This document shows positions 18,480-29,987 of a stretch of DNA of 64,000 bases, one piece after another (the stretch's first letter is position 1; each line of letters opens with the position of its first letter). Origin of the DNA: Sphingomicrobium nitratireducens (lineage in GTDB: Bacteria > Pseudomonadota > Alphaproteobacteria > Sphingomonadales > Sphingomonadaceae); assembly GCF_026157035.1 (NCBI RefSeq), contig NZ_JANJZA010000002.1, forward strand, positions 1 to 64,000, written 5' to 3'. The translations under genes were made by a program, and so were the position numbers. The notes below the pieces were generated by a model that was not told the origin of the DNA, did not search any database, and was given only the letters and a program-made list of their open reading frames with translations.

Positions 18480-20615
18480 CTATTCGGCGGCTTCGTCGAC
18501 CGGCGGCTTGTTGTGGCCGAGCAGGCGCAACACTTCGTCTGCGGCATCGGCGAGATTGGTGCCCGGCCCGAATATCGCCTGGACGCCCGCCTTGCGAAGG
18601 AAGTCGTAATCCTGCGGCGGGATGACGCCCCCCGCGACGACCTTGATGTCGCTGCGACCCATGTCCTTGAGGTGCCCGATCAGCTCGGGGATCAGCGTCT
18701 TGTGACCGGCCGCGAGGCTCGAGGCGCCGACCACGTCGACGTCCTCGCTGACCGCCATTTCGGCCGCCTCGCGCGGGGTCTGGAACAGCGGCCCGGCGAC
18801 GATGTCGAAGCCGAGATCGCCGAACGCCGAGCTGACCAGGTTGGCGCCGCGGTCGTGCCCGTCCTGCCCCATCTTGGCGACGAACATCTTGGGCGCACGC
18901 CCCAGCCGCGAGGTGACCGACTTCGTCCCCTCGATCGCTGCGGTCCACGCCTCGTCGGCGCGCTGGCCGTAGATGCCGCTGACCGGCTGCGGCCGCGTGT
19001 CGTAGCGCCCGAACACCTTTTCCAGCGCGTAGCTAATCTCGCCCAGCGTCGCGCGGGCCCGCGCCGCGCGCACCGACAGGCGCAGCAAATTCTCGCCGCC
19101 CTTCGCGCCTTCCTCGAGCGCGGCCAGCGCGGCCTTGACCTCTTCCTCGTCGCGCGCGACCTTCAATTTCTCGATCCGCTCGACCTGGCTAGAGCGCACG
19201 CGCGCATTGTCGACTTCGAGAATGTCGAGCTCGGGCTCGTCCTTGAGCCGGTAGCGATTGACCCCGACGATCACCGTCTCGCCCGTGTCGACCTTGGCCG
19301 CACGCGCCGCGGCGGCTTCCTCGATGCGCTGCTTGGGCAGCCCTTCGGCGACCGCCTTGGTCATCCCGCCATGTTCCTCGACCTCGTCGATCAGCGCGCG
19401 CGCCTTCTCGACCAGCTCGGCGGTCAGCGCCTCGACATAGTATGACCCGCCGAGCGGATCGGCGACCGCGGTGATGCCGCTCTCCTCGGCGAGGATCAGC
19501 TGGGTGTTGCGCGCGATGCGGGCCGAGAAATCGGTCGGCAGCGCGATCGCCTCGTCGAAGCTGTTGGTGTGGAGCGACTGGGTGCCGCCCAGCGTCGCCG
19601 CCATCGCCTCGATCGTGGTGCGCACGATATTGTTGTACGGGTCCTGCTCGGTCAGCGACACGCCCGAGGTCTGGCAGTGGGTTCTTAGCAGCTTGGACTT
19701 CTCGGTCTTGGCCCCGAGACCGGTCATGATTTCCGCCCACAGCGTGCGCGCGGCGCGCAGCTTGGCGACTTCCATGAAGAAGTTCATGCCGATGCCGAAG
19801 AAGAAGCTGAGGCGCGGCGCGAACTTGTCGATGTCGAGCCCGGTTTCCGCGGCGGCGCGCACATAGGCCATGCCGTCGGCGAGCGTGTAAGCGAGCTCCT
19901 GCACCGCCGTCGCCCCGGCCTCGTGCATATGGTAGCCCGAGATCGAGATCGAGTTGAAGCGCGGCATCTCCTCGGCGGTGTAGGCGATGATGTCCGAAAC
20001 GATCCGCATCGAGGGTTCGGGCGGATAGATATAGGTGTTGCGGACCGCGAACTCCTTGAGGATGTCGTTCTGGATCGTGCCCGACAGCGCCGCGTGATCG
20101 ACCCCCTGCTCCTCGCCCGCGACGATATAGAAGGCCATCACCGGCAGCACCGCGCCGTTCATGGTCATGGACACGCTCATCTCGCCCAAGGGAATGCCGT
20201 CGAACAGCAGCTTCATGTCCTCGACCGTGTCGATCGCGACGCCCGCCTTGCCGACATCGCCCGACACGCGCGGATGGTCGCTGTCATAGCCGCGGTGGGT
20301 GGCGAGGTCGAAGGCGACCGACAGGCCCTTCTGCCCCGCCGCGAGATTGCGGCGATAGAAGGCGTTCGACTCCTCGGCGGTCGAGAAACCGGCATATTGG
20401 CGGATGGTCCACGGCCGCCCCGCATACATGGTCGCATAGGGTCCGCGCGTATAAGGCGGCAGGCCCGGATAGCCCGGGTCGAGCCCGTCCGTGTCCGCGG
20501 GTCCGTAGACGGTCTTGAGCGTGATGCCCTCGGGCGTCTCGACGCTGAGGTCGCGCCCCTTCGATTCCTTGTCGGCGAGCTGCTGCCAGTCGCCCTTGGT
20601 CGGCTTGTCGGTCAT
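18480..20615 (-). CDS. scpA: Methylmalonyl-CoA mutase
   Basis: A 711-residue adenosylcobalamin enzyme that isomerises (R)-methylmalonyl-CoA to succinyl-CoA. The N-terminal TIM-barrel domain includes [20 protein letters not shown]; the C-terminal B12 domain carries DGHDRG (H587) and GASSLAAGH. Domains are fused in one chain as in single-polypeptide mutases. ATG 20615. No MeaB/ArgK chaperone gene is present in the window. It is flanked by a small membrane protein gene upstream and the esterase gene downstream. Confidence 0.97.
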   Translation of the reverse strand: MTDKPTKGDWQQLADKESKGRDLSVETPEGITLKTVYGPADTDGLDPGYPGLPPYTRGPYATMYAGRPWTIRQYAGFSTAEESNAFYRRNLAAGQKGLSVAFDLATHRGYDSDHPRVSGDVGKAGVAIDTVEDMKLLFDGIPLGEMSVSMTMNGAVLPVMAFYIVAGEEQGVDHAALSGTIQNDILKEFAVRNTYIYPPEPSMRIVSDIIAYTAEEMPRFNSISISGYHMHEAGATAVQELAYTLADGMAYVRAAAETGLDIDKFAPRLSFFFGIGMNFFMEVAKLRAARTLWAEIMTGLGAKTEKSKLLRTHCQTSGVSLTEQDPYNNIVRTTIEAMAATLGGTQSLHTNSFDEAIALPTDFSARIARNTQLILAEESGITAVADPLGGSYYVEALTAELVEKARALIDEVEEHGGMTKAVAEGLPKQRIEEAAAARAAKVDTGETVIVGVNRYRLKDEPELDILEVDNARVRSSQVERIEKLKVARDEEEVKAALAALEEGAKGGENLLRLSVRAARARATLGEISYALEKVFGRYDTRPQPVSGIYGQRADEAWTAAIEGTKSVTSRLGRAPKMFVAKMGQDGHDRGANLVSSAFGDLGFDIVAGPLFQTPREAAEMAVSEDVDVVGASSLAAGHKTLIPELIGHLKDMGRSDIKVVAGGVIPPQDYDFLRKAGVQAIFGPGTNLADAADEVLRLLGHNKPPVDEAAE

Positions 20616-20643
20616 GGGCGGCGTCCTAGCGCGCCCGCGCGCC

Positions 20644-20898
20644 CTAGGAAAGGATCAGCTCGCGCAGGCCCAGCCCGATGGTGAGATCGAGGCCGATCAC
20701 CAGCATGAAAAGCGACAGGCCCGCGTTGAACAGCACCAGCGTCTTGAACTTGGCCTCGCCGGCCTCGGCGCGGGTCAGGCGGGTGCGATAGAGCGGGATC
20801 ACGCCGTCGGTGAGCGCGGTGAACACGCGCCGCGCGAGCAGCCCGGCGACGACCAGCGCGACTACGCCGGTGAACAGGTCGATCGCGGCATCGTTCAT
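20644..20898 (-). CDS. Small two-helix membrane protein in the propionate cluster
   Basis: An 84-residue protein with two hydrophobic segments (about 6-24 and 52-76). ATG 20898 overlaps the stop of the epimerase gene by one base (TGATG), and its stop is 28 nt before the mutase start, so it is embedded in the operon. I do not recognise a family. Placement between two enzymes of one pathway makes it a candidate accessory protein, without direct evidence. Confidence 0.7.
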   Translation of the reverse strand: MNDAAIDLFTGVVALVVAGLLARRVFTALTDGVIPLYRTRLTRAEAGEAKFKTLVLFNAGLSLFMLVIGLDLTIGLGLRELILS

Positions 20899-21317
20899 CA
20901 GTGGGCCTGCTTCGGGCTTTCCATGATCTCGGTCAGCACGCCTTCCATGTCCTTGGGATGGAGGAAGAAGATCGGCGTCCCGTGCGCGCCGATCCGCGTC
21001 GGCCCGAGGATGCGCTTGCCGAGCCCCTCGAACCAGCCGCGCGCTTCCTCGATGTCGGGTACCTCGAAGCACAGGTGATGCTGCCCGCCGAGCGGGTTCT
21101 TTTCGAGGAATTTGACGATCGGACTATCCTCGCCCAGCGGCTCGATCAGCTCGATCTGGCTGTTGGGCGTATCGACGAAGCACACGCGCACGCCCTGCGC
21201 CGGCAGGTCAAACGGCTCGCGCACGACCTCGGCCCCCATCGTTTCGCGATAATGCGCGACCGACTTGTCAATCGACGCCGTCGCCACGCCGACATGGTTG
21301 AGCCTACCCAGTTTCAT
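20898..21317 (-). CDS. mce: Methylmalonyl-CoA epimerase
   Basis: A 139-residue VOC-fold enzyme that interconverts (S)- and (R)-methylmalonyl-CoA, linking PccAB to the mutase. Diagnostic features are LNHVGVATASID at the start, the metal-ligand His in GGQHHLCFEV, and the ending FFLHPKDMEGVLTEI. Length matches the family. ATG 21317 lies 11 nt after the pccB stop. Confidence 0.95.
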   Translation of the reverse strand: MKLGRLNHVGVATASIDKSVAHYRETMGAEVVREPFDLPAQGVRVCFVDTPNSQIELIEPLGEDSPIVKFLEKNPLGGQHHLCFEVPDIEEARGWFEGLGKRILGPTRIGAHGTPIFFLHPKDMEGVLTEIMESPKQAH

Positions 21318-21328
21318 CTGCCTTGCTC

Positions 21329-22861
21329 CTAGAGCGGAATATTATCGTGCTTCTTCCACGGGTTTTCGAGGCTCTTGTTGCGCAGCTTGCGCAGGCCCAG
21401 CGCGACCCGCTTGCGCGTCGAATGCGGCATGATCACCTCGTCGATGAAGCCCTTCGAGGCCGCCACGAACGGGTTGGCGAAGCGATCTTCATATTCCTTG
21501 GTCTTCTGCGCGATCTTGTCGGGATTGCCCGCATCCTTCCTGAAGATGATCTCGACCGCGCCCTTGGCCCCCATCACCGCGATCTCGGCGGTCGGCCAAG
21601 CATAGTTCAAGTCGCCGCGCAGGTGCTTGGACGCCATCACGTCGTAGGCGCCGCCATAGGCCTTGCGCGTGATCACCGTGATCTTGGGCACCGTCGCCTC
21701 GGCATAGGCGAACAGGAGCTTGGCGCCATGCTTGATGATCCCGTTATGCTCCTGCGCCACCCCCGGCAGGAAGCCCGGCACGTCGACCAGCGTCAGGATC
21801 GGGATCTCGAACGCATCGCAGAAGCGCACGAAGCGCGCCGCCTTCTTCGATGTGTTGATGTCGAGCACGCCCGCCAGCACCATCGGCTGGTTGGCGACCA
21901 CGCCGACCGTACGCCCCTCGATGCGGCAGAAGCCGACGATGATGTTGGCGGCATGGTTCGGCTGGATCTCGAAGAAGCGGCCCTCGTCCGCCACTTTCCG
22001 GATTACCTCGTGCATGTCGTAGGGCTGGTTGGCGTTGGGCGGGATGACCGTGTCGAGGCTGTCCTCGAGGCGGTCCCAGGGATCGTCGGTCGGCACCTCG
22101 GGCACCGCGTCGCGGTTGCTCGCGGGGAGGTAGGCGAAGAATTCGCGCGTCGCGAGCAATGCGTCGATGTCGTTCTCGAACGCCGCATCGGCCACGCCCG
22201 ACTTGGTCGTGTGCGTCTTCGCGCCGCCCAGCTCTTCCTGCGTCACTTCCTCGTTGGTGACCGTCTTCACCACCTCGGGGCCGGTCACGAACATGTAGCT
22301 CGTATCCTCGACCATGAAGATGAAGTCGGTCATCGCCGGCGAATAGACCGCGCCGCCCGCGCACGGGCCCATGATGACCGAAAGCTGGGGGATGACGCCG
22401 CTGGCCAGCACGTTGCGCTGGAACACCTCGGCATAGCCCGCAAGGCTGGCGACGCCCTCCTGGATGCGCGCTCCGCCCGAATCGTTGAGGCCGATCACCG
22501 GCGCGCCGACCTTCATCGCCGCGTCCATGATCTTGCAGATCTTCTCCGCGTGCCGCTCCGACAAAGAGCCGCCGAGTACGGTGAAATCCTGCGCGAAGAC
22601 GTAGGTCAGGCGGCCGTTGATGGTGCCCGACCCGGTCACGACGCCGTCGCCCGGGTAGTGGACCTCGTCCATCCCGAAATCGATGCAATTATGTTCGACG
22701 AACATGTCGACTTCCTCGAAGCTGCCCTCGTCGAGCAACACGGTGAGGCGCTCGCGCGCGGTCAGCCGGCCCTTGGCGTGCTGCGCATCGATCCGCTTCT
22801 GCCCGCCGCCGAGCCTGGCGGCTTCGCGTTTCGCCTCGAGGGTTTCGATCGTCGAACTCAT
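21329..22861 (-). CDS. pccB: Propionyl-CoA carboxylase, carboxyltransferase beta subunit
   Basis: A 510-residue carboxyltransferase that moves CO2 from biotin to propionyl-CoA. It has the crotonase-like tandem carboxyltransferase domains with [16 protein letters not shown] and the [21 protein letters not shown] segment. ATG 22861 has AGGAGA upstream; the frame extends further upstream but that part is a shadow. It is the first gene of the cluster pccB-mce-membrane-mutase-esterase-pccA-membrane-macro. Confidence 0.96.
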   Translation of the reverse strand: MSSTIETLEAKREAARLGGGQKRIDAQHAKGRLTARERLTVLLDEGSFEEVDMFVEHNCIDFGMDEVHYPGDGVVTGSGTINGRLTYVFAQDFTVLGGSLSERHAEKICKIMDAAMKVGAPVIGLNDSGGARIQEGVASLAGYAEVFQRNVLASGVIPQLSVIMGPCAGGAVYSPAMTDFIFMVEDTSYMFVTGPEVVKTVTNEEVTQEELGGAKTHTTKSGVADAAFENDIDALLATREFFAYLPASNRDAVPEVPTDDPWDRLEDSLDTVIPPNANQPYDMHEVIRKVADEGRFFEIQPNHAANIIVGFCRIEGRTVGVVANQPMVLAGVLDINTSKKAARFVRFCDAFEIPILTLVDVPGFLPGVAQEHNGIIKHGAKLLFAYAEATVPKITVITRKAYGGAYDVMASKHLRGDLNYAWPTAEIAVMGAKGAVEIIFRKDAGNPDKIAQKTKEYEDRFANPFVAASKGFIDEVIMPHSTRKRVALGLRKLRNKSLENPWKKHDNIPL

Positions 22862-22907
22862 GCAAATCTCCTGTCGCGGCGCGGGTGGCACGAAAGGAGG
22901 CGGGGCG

Positions 22908-23759
22908 TCAATTGCCGGGCGGTGGCGGGGGTGCTTCGGGGGCGACGGGATCGATGCTGCCTCGCGCCATCGGATAGCGCAGGTAGAAGATTTCGGACGC
23001 CTCGGGATTGCCGACATTGACGACCTCGTCCGTGCCGCAAGCGGCGCGCAGTTGCAGCGCCGCCTCCCACTCCTCCTTGAAGGCATTGGGCGCGGCATAG
23101 GAGAAATGCTCGCCGATGCGGCCGGTCATGCGCCCGGTCAGGCGGTCGACCGTGACGAGGTGGCCGTCGCGCACGTCGAGACCGGTTTCGGCATGGAAGA
23201 ACGCGAGGCTTTCGCTCCCGTCCTCTGCCATCACCCTGAGGCAGCCATCGCGCAGGATCAGCCGACCCGACCCGAGCGCTTCCAGCTGGAAGAAGGTGCG
23301 GTTGGGTTCGTTGGGCATCACGCGCACCATGTCGAGCGCGGCCTGCGTCGCTGCTGGCGCCACCAGCGGATGCACGAAGCTGATCGTCAGATAGTCCTCG
23401 ACCTCCCAGCCCTTCTTCGCGATCAGCGCGTCCCAGTCTTCCTCGGTCAGCGCGACGTCGAGATGGATCGACTTGTCGAGCGTGCCCGTCCCGCCGCCGC
23501 CCAGCGCGCCGAGCGGCTGGAGCCGCTTGATCCAGCGATCGAGTTCGGCCTGCGCCTGTTCGTCGGTGCCATCGAAGCCTTGCGTTGCCTGACGCCGCGC
23601 GACCGGCAGCGCGCCTTTCTGCTCGGCCTCGGCCAGCAGCGGGCGATAATCGGGCGTCTCCGCCTCGAGGATGGTCGGCCATTCCTTTCCGGCGTCGGGC
23701 GGCACATCGCCCGCGCACGCCGCAGGAAGGAGCATCAGGATGGGCAGCAATTGACGCAT
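22908..23759 (-). CDS. Lipoprotein of unknown function
   Basis: A 283-residue protein with a lipoprotein signal ([15 protein letters not shown], Cys15) and no further membrane segment, so probably membrane-anchored on the periplasmic side. The chain has alternating alpha/beta character, an unusual [13 protein letters not shown] stretch near 85-100, and a proline-rich tail. I recognise no domain. It lies between pyk and pccB on the same strand. Confidence 0.7.
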   Translation of the reverse strand: MRQLLPILMLLPAACAGDVPPDAGKEWPTILEAETPDYRPLLAEAEQKGALPVARRQATQGFDGTDEQAQAELDRWIKRLQPLGALGGGGTGTLDKSIHLDVALTEEDWDALIAKKGWEVEDYLTISFVHPLVAPAATQAALDMVRVMPNEPNRTFFQLEALGSGRLILRDGCLRVMAEDGSESLAFFHAETGLDVRDGHLVTVDRLTGRMTGRIGEHFSYAAPNAFKEEWEAALQLRAACGTDEVVNVGNPEASEIFYLRYPMARGSIDPVAPEAPPPPPGN

Positions 23760-23817
23760 GACAGGCACCTCTCGGCCCCATCGACGCATGGCGCGCCTTG
23801 CGCGTCCCTGAACGCGC

Positions 23818-25287
<1,470 letters not shown>

Positions 25288-25432
25288 GTGCCTGTCTTTC
25301 TTCGCGCTTTGCTGTCTTCGTGCGCCGCCATAGCGGACCGTGCGGACCGCGCAACCGGCTTGAGCGAACGCGCCGCCTCGCCTAGAGCCGCCGACCGACC
25401 CTGACACCATCTATGAAGATTCGGAGTGACCA

Positions 25433-25675
25433 ATGAGTGACGGTAGCATCGCGGCCGACCAGCTGCGCCTGTTCATCGAGCGGATCGAACGTCTCGAGGA
25501 AGAGAAAAAGGGCATCGCGGACGACATCAAGGACGTCTACGCGGAAGCCAAGGCGAACGGCTACGATACCAAGACGATGCGCGCCATCGTGCGCCTGAGG
25601 AAGATGGAAAAGCACCAGCTCGACGAGCAGGATGCGCTTCTGGAGACCTATCGCGCCGCCCTCGGGATGGCGTAA
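25433..25675 (+). CDS. DUF2312 / GapR-family DNA-binding protein
   Basis: An 80-residue, highly charged, helical protein of the UPF0335 family. It matches Caulobacter GapR in layout: an N-terminal helix ([17 protein letters not shown]), the [11 protein letters not shown] segment and the R-x-x-R-L-R-K basic helix. GapR forms a clamp around over-twisted DNA ahead of replication or transcription. A GGAG site precedes the ATG. Confidence 0.93.
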   Translation: MSDGSIAADQLRLFIERIERLEEEKKGIADDIKDVYAEAKANGYDTKTMRAIVRLRKMEKHQLDEQDALLETYRAALGMA

Positions 25676-25719
25676 ACACGGCCCACTGACACTCGCGACC
25701 GGAAAAAAGGGGTTTGTCC

Positions 25720-26796
25720 ATGAAGCAGTTCGAAGTGCGGATGGACGACCTCGCCCGGTCGCGGCTGGTCGAGCGGGACCTGCCCGCCCTCGCCGAAGAA
25801 GCGATCCGGCTCGAGATCGAGCGCTTCGCCTTCACCGCCAACAACATGACCTATGCGGTCGCCGGCGACATGCTCGGCTATTGGCAGTTCTTCCCGGCCA
25901 GCGAAGACGGCTGGGGCCAGATCCCGGTCTGGGCGAGTGCCCGCGTCATCGAGAGCAGGCACGAGGCCGTCGCCGTGGGGGACCGCTTCTACGGCTATTT
26001 CCCGCCTGCCGGGATGGTCGACCTGTTGCCCGGCCAGGTGAGCGCGCGCCGCCTTGTCGACATGGCCCCGCACCGCCAGGCGCTGCCGCCGCTCTACAAC
26101 CTGTATCGCCGCCTCCCGGACGAGGCCGATGCGGCGTCCGACAACAACATGATCCTGCTCGCGCCGCTCCACCTCACCTCTTTCTGCCTGTGGGATGCGC
26201 TCAAGAGCCGCGACTGGCACGGCGCCGAGCAGGTCCTCGTGTCGAGCGCGTCGTCGAAAACCTCGCTCGGTCTCGCATTTGGCCTCCACCGCGACGAGGA
26301 CGCGCCCGAGACGATCGGCCTGACCTCGCGCGGCAATGTCGAGTTCGTCCGGCGCACCGGCCTCTATGACGAGGTTGTTGCCTATGACGACGTGGCCGCG
26401 CTCGAACGCGTGCCCAGCGTGCTGGTCGACATGGCGGGAAGCCCCTCGCTTGTCGCCTCGCTGTTCGGCCATCTCGGCGACAAGTTAACCTATCGCTACA
26501 ATGTCGGCGCGACCCATGCGCCGGGCACCGACACCGCCTTGTCGGGCGAGGGCGCGAAAGCGTCGGGCGACAAGGAAATGTTCTTCGCCCCGCGATACAT
26601 CCTCGAGCGCGTCAAGGAATGGGGCGCGGAGGAATTCGACCGCCGTTCGACCGCCTTCGTCGCGGGCGCGGCCGAGGCCACCGCCGGGTGGATGTCGATC
26701 GAGGAGCGCGTCGGTCTCGACGCGCTCGCGGACGCCTACGACATCTTCCAGCAGGGCAGCTGGCCGCCCGACAAGGGCCTGGTGATCCTCCCCTGA
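25720..26796 (+). CDS. DUF2855 family protein
   Basis: A 358-residue protein of a family of unknown role found in proteobacteria. It shows the fold of medium-chain dehydrogenases without catalytic zinc ligands that I can see: an N-terminal barrel-like part ([17 protein letters not shown]), and a nucleotide-like region around residues 150-230. ATG 25720 with AAGGGG upstream was preferred to a TTG two codons earlier. It could be a reductase-like enzyme; this is inference. Confidence 0.85.
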   Translation: MKQFEVRMDDLARSRLVERDLPALAEEAIRLEIERFAFTANNMTYAVAGDMLGYWQFFPASEDGWGQIPVWASARVIESRHEAVAVGDRFYGYFPPAGMVDLLPGQVSARRLVDMAPHRQALPPLYNLYRRLPDEADAASDNNMILLAPLHLTSFCLWDALKSRDWHGAEQVLVSSASSKTSLGLAFGLHRDEDAPETIGLTSRGNVEFVRRTGLYDEVVAYDDVAALERVPSVLVDMAGSPSLVASLFGHLGDKLTYRYNVGATHAPGTDTALSGEGAKASGDKEMFFAPRYILERVKEWGAEEFDRRSTAFVAGAAEATAGWMSIEERVGLDALADAYDIFQQGSWPPDKGLVILP

Positions 26797-26866
26797 CCCT
26801 GCGGGCGTTGAAGCGGAGCCGCGGGCCTGCTTAAGCTGTGCCCGAAACCATTCGCAGGAGCGTAGC

Positions 26867-27187
26867 ATGATCGTCACCACCACCCCGTCCGTCGAGGGCC
26901 GCGAGATCGCCGACTATCTCGGCATCGTGGTCGGCGAGGTCATCGTCGGCGCCAACATCTTCCGCGACATGTTCGCCTCGATCCGCGATCTCGTCGGCGG
27001 GCGCGCGGGCGCCTACGAGGAAGTGCTCGAACGCGCGCGCCGCGAAGCGATCCTCGAAATGGTCGGCAAGGCGCGCGGCCTGGGCGGCGACGCCATTGTC
27101 GGCTGCGACCTCGACTACGAGATTCTCGGCAAGGCGGGCTCGATGCTGATGGTGTCGATCTCGGGCACCGCGGTAAAGCTTCGCTAG
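26867..27187 (+). CDS. YbjQ family (UPF0145) protein
   Basis: A 106-residue protein of the heavy-metal-binding YbjQ fold, with IVTTTP near the start, G(A)NIFRD at 28-35, the middle helix AREAIL, and the ending SISGTAVKL. Such proteins form pentamers; their role is unclear despite the domain name. A GGAG site precedes ATG 26867. Confidence 0.92.
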   Translation: MIVTTTPSVEGREIADYLGIVVGEVIVGANIFRDMFASIRDLVGGRAGAYEEVLERARREAILEMVGKARGLGGDAIVGCDLDYEILGKAGSMLMVSISGTAVKLR

Positions 27188-27192
27188 GCGGC

Positions 27193-27642
27193 ATGCCTAG
27201 ACACGCGCCGTTCGAGTTCGAGCGACGGGAAAATCTGCTGGTCGACACGGCCAACGGTCTCGCGATCGACTTCTATTCGTGGCCCGAATATCATTACACC
27301 GTCTGCCTACAGCCCCTATCCGGGCCGCAGGCCGAGGCATGGCCCGTCGACCAGCGCGCCTATTTCCAGTTTTCCTATCGCTGGTGAAAAGAGGGCGGAA
27401 CGACGTTCCAGACCTTCGCAACGGCGAACGAGGAACAGTCGTTCAGCGACGACTATCCCGGACGTCGGCGCGAAGTCCTCGAGGCGATCGTCCCGTTGAT
27501 CCTGCCCATGTCGTTTCACAGCTTTCCAAGCATCGAAGCCGCTTTCGAACCGGTCCTGCCCAAGAGCTTCGAGGGCTTCCTGTCGGGGATCAGGCGCTTG
27601 TCGCCGCCCCCCGATATTGAACGCGCTGGCCGCATAAGCTAG
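27193..27642 (+). pseudogene. Gene with in-frame TGA at codon 65 (unknown protein)
   Basis: From ATG 27193 the frame encodes 64 residues, meets TGA at 27385-27387, and then continues in the same frame for 84 more codons to TAG at 27640-27642. Both halves use the GC-ending codons typical of this genome and have protein-like composition (FYSWPEYHYTVCLQ before; EVLEAIVPLILPMSFHSF after), while other frames in the second half are Arg/Pro-rich noise. So one 149-codon gene is probably interrupted by a nonsense change, perhaps from TGG. The family is not recognised. It follows ybjQ by 5 nt. A sequencing error or real readthrough are alternatives. Confidence 0.65.
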
Positions 27643-27686
27643 GCGTCGCTCCGATTCATCCCCTCATAAATTCGAGAAACGAACCG

Positions 27687-28433
27687 ATGGCCGGCCATTC
27701 CAAATTCAAGAACATCATGCACCGCAAGGGTGCGCAGGATAAGAAACGCTCGGCGCTCTTCTCCAAACTGTCGCGCGAGATCACCGTCGCGGCCAAGTCC
27801 GGCCTGCCCGATCCCGAGATGAATCCGCGCCTGCGCCTCGCGGTCCAGACCGCGCAGAAGCAGTCGATGCCCAAGGACAATATCCAGCGGGCGATCGACA
27901 AGGCTGCGGGCGGCGAAGGCGATAATTACGAAGAGATCCGCTACGAGGGCTACGGCCCCAACGGCGTGGCGATCATCGTCGAGGCGCTCACCGACAATCG
28001 CAACCGCACGGCCACCAACGTGCGCACGATCTTCTCGAAGAACGGCGGAAATCTCGGCGGACCCAATGCGGTCAGCCACGGCTTCGACCGCCTCGGGCTG
28101 ATCGAATACAGCGCCGATGCGCTCGACGAGGAGAAAGTTCTCGAAGCGGCGATGGAAGCCGGCGCGGACGACATCCAGTCGGACGAGGAAACCCATTCGA
28201 TCTGGACCGAAGCGGAGCAGCTCCACGAAGTCGCCAAGGCACTGGAAGGCGCGCTCGGCGAACCGGAGACCGCCAAGCTGGCGTGGCGTCCGCACCTCGA
28301 GGTCGACGTCAAGGGCGGTGACGCCGATACGCTGATGAAACTCATCGACGCACTCGACGACGACGACGATGTCCAGACCGTCTGGGGCAATTATTCGCTG
28401 TCGGACGAGGAACTCGAGCGCCTCGGCGGCTGA
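27687..28433 (+). CDS. yebC: YebC/PmpR family protein
   Basis: A 248-residue YebC-family protein; members act as transcriptional regulators and, in some bacteria, help ribosomes through difficult sequences. The N-terminus [20 protein letters not shown] and the central GYGPNGVAI are diagnostic. Its TGA overlaps the ruvC ATG by one base (TGATG), the common yebC-ruvC linkage. Confidence 0.96.
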   Translation: MAGHSKFKNIMHRKGAQDKKRSALFSKLSREITVAAKSGLPDPEMNPRLRLAVQTAQKQSMPKDNIQRAIDKAAGGEGDNYEEIRYEGYGPNGVAIIVEALTDNRNRTATNVRTIFSKNGGNLGGPNAVSHGFDRLGLIEYSADALDEEKVLEAAMEAGADDIQSDEETHSIWTEAEQLHEVAKALEGALGEPETAKLAWRPHLEVDVKGGDADTLMKLIDALDDDDDVQTVWGNYSLSDEELERLGG

Positions 28434-28921
28434 TGCGCATCCTCGGTCTCGACCCGGGTCTCGGCACCACCGGCTGGGGCCTGGTCGAGGCGGACGGCAA
28501 CCGCCTGCGCCACCTGGCTAACGGCCACCTGAAGACCGACCCCAAGGAGCCGCTCGCCAAGCGACTGTCGCACCTTGCGAGCATGGTCGAGGCGATCATT
28601 GCCGACCATCGGCCGCAGGCCGCGGCCCTCGAGGAAATCTTCGTCAACAAGAACCCCCAGTCGACCCTCAAGCTCGCCCAGGCGCGCGGCGTACTGCTGA
28701 TGGCCTGCGCGCGCGCCGGGCTCGAACCCGCCGAATATGCCGCGCGCCTCGTCAAGAAATCGGTGGTCGGCGTCGGCAATGCCGACAAGGCGCAGGTCCA
28801 CGCGATGGTCACGAGGCTGATGCCCGGCGCCAATGTCGCGGGCGCCGATGCGGCCGACGCGCTCGCGGTCGCGGTCACGCATGCCCATCATCTCGCCGCG
28901 AGCCGAAGCGGCTTGCGCTGA
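28433..28921 (+). CDS. ruvC: Holliday junction resolvase RuvC
   Basis: A 162-residue RNase H-fold endonuclease that cuts Holliday junctions. Acidic catalytic residues lie in MRILGLDPG (D7), LEEIFVNKN (E) and [11 protein letters not shown] (Asp pair). Length matches the family. Followed by ruvA after 26 nt. Confidence 0.97.
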   Translation: MRILGLDPGLGTTGWGLVEADGNRLRHLANGHLKTDPKEPLAKRLSHLASMVEAIIADHRPQAAALEEIFVNKNPQSTLKLAQARGVLLMACARAGLEPAEYAARLVKKSVVGVGNADKAQVHAMVTRLMPGANVAGADAADALAVAVTHAHHLAASRSGLR

Positions 28922-28947
28922 CCGCCGCGCGCGCTAGCCTTCGTTTC

Positions 28948-29544
28948 ATGATCGCGCGCCTCACCGGCAAACTTGCCGAAACCGGAACCGAAACCTGCGT
29001 CCTCGACGTCTCGGGCGTCGGCTATCTCGTCCATTGTTCGGCCCGCACGCTCGAGAAGATCGGCGATGTCGGCGGCCATGTCATGCTGCTCACCGAGATG
29101 CAGGTCCGCGAGGATTCGATGACGCTCTTCGGTTTTTCGAGCGCCGCCGAGAAAGCCCATTTCACCGCGCTGACCGGGGTCCAGGGCGTCGGCGGCCGCG
29201 TCGCGCTCGCCATCCTTTCCGCGCTTACCCCGGACGAGCTGGTGCAGGCGGTCTCCTCGGGCGACAAGGCGATGGTGGCGCGCGCCAACGGGGTCGGGCC
29301 CAAGCTTGCGCTGCGCATCGTCAACGAGCTTGCGGGCAAGCTCGGCGACCCGTCGCTAGCAGGCGGGATGGCCGGCGCCGCGCCCAGGGGCAGCCACGCC
29401 GCCGACGCGCTCTCCGCACTCGCCAATCTCGGCTTCAAGCCCGCCGAGGCCTCGCGTGCGGTCAAGGCCGCGCAGGACGAACTCGGCGCCGATGCGGGCC
29501 TCGACGCGCTGGTCCGCACCGCCCTCAAGAAAGCCGCGAAATGA
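28948..29544 (+). CDS. ruvA: Holliday junction branch migration protein RuvA
   Basis: A 198-residue protein with an N-terminal OB domain (MIARLTGKL...), two helix-hairpin-helix motifs ([16 protein letters not shown] and [12 protein letters not shown]), and a C-terminal domain III for RuvB contact. It holds the junction for the RuvB motor. Its stop overlaps the ATG of the next gene (ATGA). Confidence 0.97.
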   Translation: MIARLTGKLAETGTETCVLDVSGVGYLVHCSARTLEKIGDVGGHVMLLTEMQVREDSMTLFGFSSAAEKAHFTALTGVQGVGGRVALAILSALTPDELVQAVSSGDKAMVARANGVGPKLALRIVNELAGKLGDPSLAGGMAGAAPRGSHAADALSALANLGFKPAEASRAVKAAQDELGADAGLDALVRTALKKAAK

Positions 29545-29987
29545 GCAAGCACCGCCGCAAGAAAGCGCCGGCGCCCAAGCCTCCCGTCGACAGGAGCGAC
29601 TGGATCGAGTGGGTCCGCTACGTCCTGCTCGCGATGGTTGCGGCGGTGGTCGGCGTCGTCCTCTACATGCTCTTCGCCGACCCCTCCGACCTGTCGGGGG
29701 GCGACCTGTTCGCGGGGGTGATGATGGCGATGTGGGGCGCTGCGCCGCTGCTCGTCGCCTACCATGCCAGCCGCCCGCGAAAACCGCGCGTGCGCCGCCT
29801 CAGCTGGTCGCTCTCCGGGCTTGTCGGCGGTGGGTGGATGCTCGCGCTGATCGCGCCCATCGCGCAGGGCGAAGGCGGTTCGACCGCTGCGCTCGGTCTA
29901 CTCGTTTTGCCCTTCTACCTGTTCGTCGGCCTGCTCGTGGTCCAGCTGATCCAGACGCTGCTCGAAAGCCTCCAGGGGCGTCGCTAG
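29541..29987 (+). CDS. Membrane protein of unknown function after ruvA
   Basis: A 148-residue protein with a Lys/Arg/Pro-rich N-terminus and four hydrophobic segments (about 25-46, 55-75, 88-108, 118-142). It is translationally coupled to ruvA by a 4-nt overlap and shares its CTAG end with the convergent dipeptidase gene. I do not recognise the family. Confidence 0.72.
   Translation: MSKHRRKKAPAPKPPVDRSDWIEWVRYVLLAMVAAVVGVVLYMLFADPSDLSGGDLFAGVMMAMWGAAPLLVAYHASRPRKPRVRRLSWSLSGLVGGGWMLALIAPIAQGEGGSTAALGLLVLPFYLFVGLLVVQLIQTLLESLQGRR

Noticed and set aside
27385-27387. Selenocysteine at the in-frame TGA
   Set aside because: I see no clear SECIS-type hairpin placed directly after the TGA and no selenium genes in the window; a nonsense mutation is simpler.
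27279-27620. 113-codon ORF in another frame across the interrupted gene
   Set aside because: Arg/Pro-rich composition and poor codon pattern; the frame with the TGA has normal codon use on both sides.
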